A stretch of DNA of 64,000 nucleotides from Deuterostichococcus epilithicus (lineage: Eukaryota; Chlorophyta; Trebouxiophyceae; Prasiolales; Stichococcaceae). Shown one piece after another: positions 60,801-64,000 of this stretch. Each line of letters begins with the position of its first letter. Within the stretch, counting starts at the first letter, position 1. The notes beneath the pieces are model-generated. The model had not been told where the DNA came from and did no database searches. It saw only the letters and a list, made by a program, of their open reading frames with translations. Made by a program: the position numbers and the translations under genes. The stretch spans positions 2,232,001 to 2,296,000 of the forward strand of contig JAVTLE010000001.1 in NCBI GenBank assembly GCA_033439295.1. The letters are read 5' to 3'.

Positions 60801-61257
60801 TTGACATGATGCATACACAGCTTCATTCGTCAGCCGAGAATTACATTTCTGAGTGACTTGTTGGAACATGTGCAGGTTGTAGATCTGGAGGCAGGAGGCC
60901 ACTGTGGTCACTTGAGCGCGGGTGAGCAGCTGAAGGACTGTATTTTTCTTGTTTCTGCTACGCATTGGTTGACCTGAGTTGTCTTGAAAGTCAATGTTTG
61001 CATTGTAAGCCCAGTGGTGCGTTTACTGGCGATGACTCGCTTGCTTGCTGAGATGTGGTCGTGCATGCACATGACCGTGCATGAGCCATTGGCAAGGCCA
61101 ATGGGGACGGCCGTGCTGTAAACTATGTTTGATGTGGTGTCTTGCATGCTTCTTTGGCACAGGCCCGCCTGGCGGCAACAAGAGTATCTCATTGGAGTGG
61201 ATAAGCGACGAAGGCACACTGGCGCATCGGGACGTTGCCCCTTCTTTGTTCGTTTAA
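48897..61257 (+). CDS. Secreted proline-rich protein with five tandem GON domains
   Basis: The proposed ATG at 48897 gives a signal peptide (MLRQTQALMLLIMAATSATE). Exon 1 ends in phase 0 at a weak donor (near 49016) and exon 2 starts at about 49303 (ARLTATADGLVDMAFGVAAA). A GTGAGT donor then joins in phase to a proline-rich exon (about 49614-50513), which joins in phase to GON module 1 at 50737. Five modules of six exons follow, ending GPPGGNKSISLEWISDEG with TAA at 61255-61257. Key GON features recur in every copy: a Cys-rich start, DG-RYLCLDS, an IYC-ME...PQEFL block, then VRLDV-TMSIV, IDLRGTPFSV and VVDLEAGG-CG. GON domains are known from the C-terminus of ADAMTS9/20; here no protease domain is present. 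An extracellular matrix or cell-wall role is plausible, with no direct evidence. Total is roughly 1,400 residues. Splicing across the module 3/4 boundary is the weakest part. Confidence 0.8.
49625..50515 (+). repeat. Proline-rich low-complexity repeat, PPPAKR/PPPTRQ type
   Basis: About 295 codons repeat units such as PPPAKR, PPPTRQ, PPPARQ and SPPGKR at roughly six-residue spacing. The mix of Pro runs with Lys/Arg resembles hydroxyproline-rich cell-wall glycoproteins (extensin or pherophorin spacers). Four ambiguous bases (near 50202-50220) sit in the middle, so the copy number in the assembly is unsure. Upstream-strand frames that look Gly/Ala-rich here are shadows. Confidence 0.85.
51797..51874. 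mobile_element. Palindromic foldback element in intron of GON module 1
   Basis: GTTGAAGAGGGCTTAATGAG with CCGGACAGCA, then the complement running back to CTTTCAAC, forms an almost perfect palindrome of about 78 nt, centred on TATGCGCATA. It matches the elements at 61.36-61.91 kb. It is followed by CAAAACATGTAGACTGAGG, which is also found, inverted, at about 61.84 kb. Confidence 0.75.
51946..51986. mobile_element. Single arm of the same palindromic element
   Basis: GGATGCTGTCCGGCCCATTA with AGCCCTCTTTCAAC repeats one arm of the palindrome at 51797-51874 and stands alone, about 75 nt downstream of it. The two pieces bracket a short spacer also present at 61.78-61.85 kb in the opposite orientation. 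Confidence 0.7.
53093..55007 (+). repeat. GON module 2
   Basis: Exons: 53093-53235 (start RACPSRCANSDRTGG), 53497-53580 (YNYACYGDSACAYYAR), 53902-54040 (VRLDVATMSIVQDSTFATSN), 54287-54399 (IDLRGTPFSVSASAYDLAS), 54620-54665 (IVDLEAGGNCGDLSA) and 54894-55007 (GTASIPLEWRSHEGTLAPIF). All six exon phases match, including the join to module 3. Confidence 0.87.
55169..57130 (+). repeat. GON module 3
   Basis: Exons: 55169-55311, 55543-55626 (YNYACYVMSACAFYTR), 55931-56075 (VRLNVATMSIVQDSTFATSD), 56307-56419 (IDLRGTPFAVSELAYDLAF), 56647-56695 (VVDLEAVGGSCGHL) and one from 57024 (GGNASISLEWTSQKGTLAPI). The third exon would use a GC donor (ACAG/GCGTGC), where the other copies have GT. The last exon lacks the donor used at this place in module 2, so its join to module 4 is uncertain. 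Confidence 0.8.
57265..59250 (+). repeat. GON module 4
   Basis: Exons: 57265-57407 (MCPSRCADSDRTGGDGVRYL), 57633-57710 (LTKLDADYGGRNYACRGVAS), 58017-58143 (VRLDVATMSIVQDSTFGTG), 58403-58521 (HADANIDLRGTPFSVSALAY), 58745-58790 (VVDLEAEGSCDHVSA) and one from 59131 (GGDASILLEWTSDKGTLAPT). The second and third exons are shorter than in other copies and the fourth has two extra codons, all keeping phase. Confidence 0.83.
59413..61257 (+). repeat. GON module 5
   Basis: Exons: 59413-59555 (SLCPSTCADSDRTGGDGFRY), 59781-59864 (YNYACYSDSACAYYTK), 60171-60303 (VRLDVATMSIVQDSTFATSN), 60504-60637 (HANIDLRGTPFSVSALAYD, with a seven-codon insertion NNPGYNY), 60876-60921 (VVDLEAGGHCGHLSA) and 61163-61257 (last exon with TAA). 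Phases match throughout. Confidence 0.85.
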
Positions 61258-61360
61258 GGCTTTGTTGGCTTGGGGTGAAAATGAACTGAAGTTTAAGAAT
61301 ATTTTGCCACAAGCCCTAATGATGGCCAGAAATGCAGCGGGCGAGGCCGGGCGTCATTTT

Positions 61361-61442
61361 GTTGAAAGAGGGCTTGATGAGCCGGACAGCATCCTCTGCG
61401 CATAGGATTGCTGTCTCCGGCTCATTAAGCCCTCTTTCAACA
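61361..61442. mobile_element. Palindromic foldback element, copy behind the GON gene
   Basis: An 82-nt inverted repeat begins GTTGAAAGAGGGCTTGATG and ends CCCTCTTTCAACA, with small changes near the centre (CTCTGCGCATAGGATT) that break perfect symmetry. It lies about 100 nt after the stop codon of the GON gene. Confidence 0.75.
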
Positions 61443-61456
61443 ACACATGCAGACTG

Positions 61457-61790
61457 GGTCCTCTAGGTGGTGTCGCCACTGTTCATCTCCCAGTTACCGT
61501 TCCCAGCCGGCTGCAGAGGCCCCCATAAGCGTGCCAGGCCGGACCAGTGCCCTGTTGCATAGATGCTCAACCGAGCCTAGACCTCGGTCTACATGTTTTG
61601 TTGAAAGAGGGCTTGATGAGCCGGACAGCATCCTATGCGCATAGGGTGCTGTCCGGCTCATTAAGCCCTCTTTCAACAAAACATGTAGACTGGGGTCTTT
61701 AGGTGGTGTAGCCACCGTTCATCTCCCAGTTACCGTTCCCAGTCGGCTGCAGAGGCCCCCATTAGCGTGCCAGGCCCGACCAGTGCCCTA
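61457..61790. repeat. Direct repeat of a ~100-bp spacer between palindromes
   Basis: The segment 61457-61556 (CTAGGTGGTGTCGCCACTG, CTCCCAGTTACCGTTCCCAG, GGCTGCAGAGGCCCCCATAA) recurs at about 61697-61790 with few differences. Each copy follows a palindrome, so palindrome plus spacer is the duplicated unit. Confidence 0.75.
61588..61690. mobile_element. Palindromic foldback element, extended copy
   Basis: GTCTACATGTTTTGTTGAAA and its complement form the ends of a palindrome of about 103 nt, centred on TATGCGCATA. Symmetry is nearly perfect. Such a sequence would form a strong cruciform or RNA hairpin. Confidence 0.78.
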
Positions 61791-61850
61791 TCGCATAGTG
61801 CCTGCCCTTCTGTCAATTGCCCCTTCTGGGAGTCAAACCTGGGACCTCAG

Positions 61851-61909
61851 TCTACATGTTTTGTTGAAAGAGGGCTTAATGAGCCGGACAGCATCCTATG
61901 CGCATAGGG
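61851..61909. mobile_element. Half palindromic element
   Basis: One arm plus the centre (TGTTTTGTTGAAAGAGGGC up to TATGCGCATAGGGT) is present. The returning arm is missing, so the element is cut at its centre. Confidence 0.7.
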
Positions 61910-63467
61910 TCAGAGATCCACCTGGGTTTGTACGAACGCGTTGCTTTGCTGGCTGAGTTGTTTGGTGTTGTATCGCATCTACTCTTGATGCGGGCAGCCA
62001 CTCAGGGTTTATGGGCCTAGTGCAGGCTGCATCAATACTATAAAATCGAACTGTCTGTCTAAACCCAACCCGCAAAAGTGCGGTTTTCGGCGCTGAGGAG
62101 CCGCGTGCGGGCGGCGACCCCCTCAGATGCTGTCTAAAATCGGGATGCAGCGTCCTGTGAGATTGATCCCTGTCTGCTGACCCCAACGCGCCGCAGTTGG
62201 CTGCTTTCTGCTGAAAACATGAGGTAATCCGCGTGACGTCTGCCGCGAACTTCGTTGCAGCGGGGCTTGCCGACATCGCAGCCAGCCCTCACATGACTCT
62301 GGCACCGAGACAGTCGCATGGGGGCAGGCGGACGAAGCGGCGCTCTCATTGATAGTGAAACAAATCCATGCAACGCTGCGACGGAAGCAAGGTTTTCAGC
62401 AAACGGGCTGGACGGGCGGCCACGAAAGACGGGCAGACTTCTGATTGGTCTTCCGCAGCGAATTAGCCATTGTCATTTCATCGAGTGTTCTCTGCGAGCT
62501 TTTCATCAGACGTTTCCCATTCGCACTTTGAGTCCCTGTCGGAACCACGGGTACCAGAGGCGGGTACACTGCGGGTACAGCAGCTAGTATTGTCAGAACG
62601 TCGGTCCCAATCCATAGTGCAGCTACAACCACTACCCGCCATCTGCACCCTCCGTCACTCTCTTGTACCATGTGATTAGTGAGCAGCGACACCGCTGCCC
62701 TACCTGCAGGGGATGATTCTCCACGTCCTAAGTCCTAACAATACCTGCACCTTTTTCAGCGAGGGCTGTGTCAAGCGGGGCTAGCAGCCGCTCTCAAAGG
62801 GGGCTAGTTTTGCGAGATTCGGCATGCTCTCTCGCCACGAGCCTGCAGGCCCTGCTGAGTGCGGCACGCATTAGGTGCGGCAGGAGGCTTTGCTGCAGTT
62901 GGGTATCGAAGCGCTCCAGGTCCTTCAAGCCCTGCCTCGCTGTCTGCATTTCGGCGCGGCAGCTTTCAGGCGCGGCAGGAGACATCGCTGGAGGCGTCGA
63001 AGCGTGGCAGGTCTCGCCCCTCTGGGCTCTCCGCAAACTGCAGCGCAGCACGGTCAGCAGCTTCAGCGTGCCGCGGGCATCGCAGGAATGCACGGTGCCG
63101 GAGGTGGCAGGCTGCCACAGCGGTGCCGGAGGCGGCAGGCTGCCACAGCGGTGCAAGCCGCCACCCTCCGATCGAGCAGGTCGCAACATGCCTGCGCGCT
63201 TCCTCCCCTTCCGTCAAGAATTTCAGACACGTTCCTGAGAGGACGTGCTGGTGGTTGTCAGAGCATCGTGAGCATCCCCCAGGAGCTGCTCCCCGTGCCA
63301 TCTGGGCCGCTGCGCGCTGCCCACCACAGAGTCTTGGCATTGCAGGCCCCCGAGGCTGTGCCGCCCTGTAGTGCCCTGTGGCCCCGCAGCTCCGAGTGAA
63401 GCATCATAGCGCGGACCACCGCTGCGCTGATGTAGGGTTTAGATCCTAATCAGCTTCGATGCTGCAC
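61910..63467. other. Region without a supported gene; small tandem duplication
   Basis: Frames on both strands stay open for stretches, but I found no family signal. A unit of about 29 nt (GGTGCCGGAGGTGGCAGGC and onwards) is repeated in tandem at about 63091-63155. The end of the Gle1-like gene probably lies here, but I could not place its last exon or stop. Confidence 0.4.
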
Positions 63468-64000
63468 CTGGTTGTCGTGCAGGAAGGCCCGGATGCGCGT
63501 CACGATGGCGCGGCTGTCGGGGTCGTTCGCCTGCGTGCAGCACATCGCACGCGGCTCGGGTGAAGGCGCGAAGCTGCTGCTGCCCAGGAAACTGAGTGGG
63601 CCAGGCGTGCGGCTTCACTGCCGGCGCTGTCGAGCAGTGCACGGAGCCTGCACCCATGTGCAGCGCGCGCGCAGCGTGCAGGTGCAGGTGCAGGGCGGAG
63701 CAGGATATGTTTGAGACTGTGTAGGGTTAAGGGTTTTGTCACCTGCTGCAGTGCGGCCAGGAAAGATTGGTCCACGTGGTGCAGCAGCTTGACGAATTGG
63801 CTGCGGTAGGCGGCGTACAGCCGGTAGCCGGCGACGCGCAGAAAGGCCTCCAGCGCCGTCGCCGTGAGCCGCGTGGCCGGCAGCTCGTTCAGTAGCCTGG
63901 CGCGGCAGCAGCACGACCGGGGGGTCAGGTCTCCGTTCTGCAGCCCGGGACGCCAGGCTGTGGGCACGCGTGGCGTGTGCGATTATGCGACACGGCAGAG
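63468..64000 (-). CDS. Gle1-like mRNA export factor, C-terminal exons (partial)
   Basis: Gle1 activates the DEAD-box helicase of the nuclear pore to release mRNA in the cytoplasm. One exon (ending at 63743; start near 63905) reads LTATALEAFLRVAGYRLYAA then YRSQFVKLLHHVDQSFLAALQQ. It joins in phase 0 to 63468-63530 (ANDPDSRAIVTRIRAFLHDN). The VAG-L--Y-SQF-K-L pattern followed by an R-I--FL helix fits the C-terminal HEAT-like part of Gle1. Upstream exons are beyond the right edge, and the stop codon was not located. Family assignment rests on pattern similarity only. Confidence 0.6.

Overview
This window looks like nuclear DNA of a green alga (Chlorophyta; a trebouxiophyte-like lineage is my guess, species not determinable). 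Protein-coding sequence is cut into many short exons (about 30-300 nt) by introns with donors such as GTGCGT, GTGCGC or GTGAGT and clear YAG acceptors. The gene set fits a starch-making alga: starch synthase, plant-type ferric reductases, a bestrophin-like channel of the VCCN/BST type, a type I metacaspase, an F-box/LRR protein and a Gle1-like mRNA export factor. I saw no convincing rRNA, tRNA, CRISPR or bacterial operon structure.

Layout, left to right. 1-2440 (+): 3' part of a soluble starch synthase. 3280-11503 (-) and 12249-20928 (-): two head-to-tail ferric-chelate reductases with matching exon content. 20929-24540: mostly unassigned, with a possible minus-strand gene near 22.6-23.4 kb and a candidate non-autonomous transposon at 23.87-24.39 kb. 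24541-28425 (+): F-box/leucine-rich-repeat protein. 30211 to about 36.8 kb (-): bestrophin-family channel with a poly-Q N-terminal exon. 38285-41327 (+): membrane-anchored FkbM-methyltransferase-like protein. 41983-46857 (-): type I metacaspase with a Gly/Pro/Gln/Tyr-rich prodomain. 47603-48354 (-): fragments of an unidentified gene. 48897-61257 (+): a large secreted protein, described below. 61.3-61.9 kb: cluster of palindromic mobile elements. 63468-64000 (-): C-terminal exons of a Gle1-like protein.

The most unusual locus is 48.9-61.3 kb. After a signal peptide and a long PPP(A/T)(K/R)-type proline-rich region come five tandem copies of a roughly 2.1 kb, six-exon module. Each module spells out a complete GON domain, the domain known from the C-terminus of animal ADAMTS9/20/GON-1 proteases. 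Within modules the exon phases match almost everywhere, and the proline-rich exon joins module 1 in phase. The copies are mosaic, which suggests gene conversion, and a perfect-palindrome element family lies both in an intron of module 1 and just behind the stop codon.

No pathway links all these genes. The ferric reductases (plasma membrane iron uptake) are a functional pair; the others look like ordinary neighbours in a compact algal genome. Exon boundaries were deduced by hand from splice motifs, reading frame and family similarity. Those given as exact were checked for phase; others are approximate.
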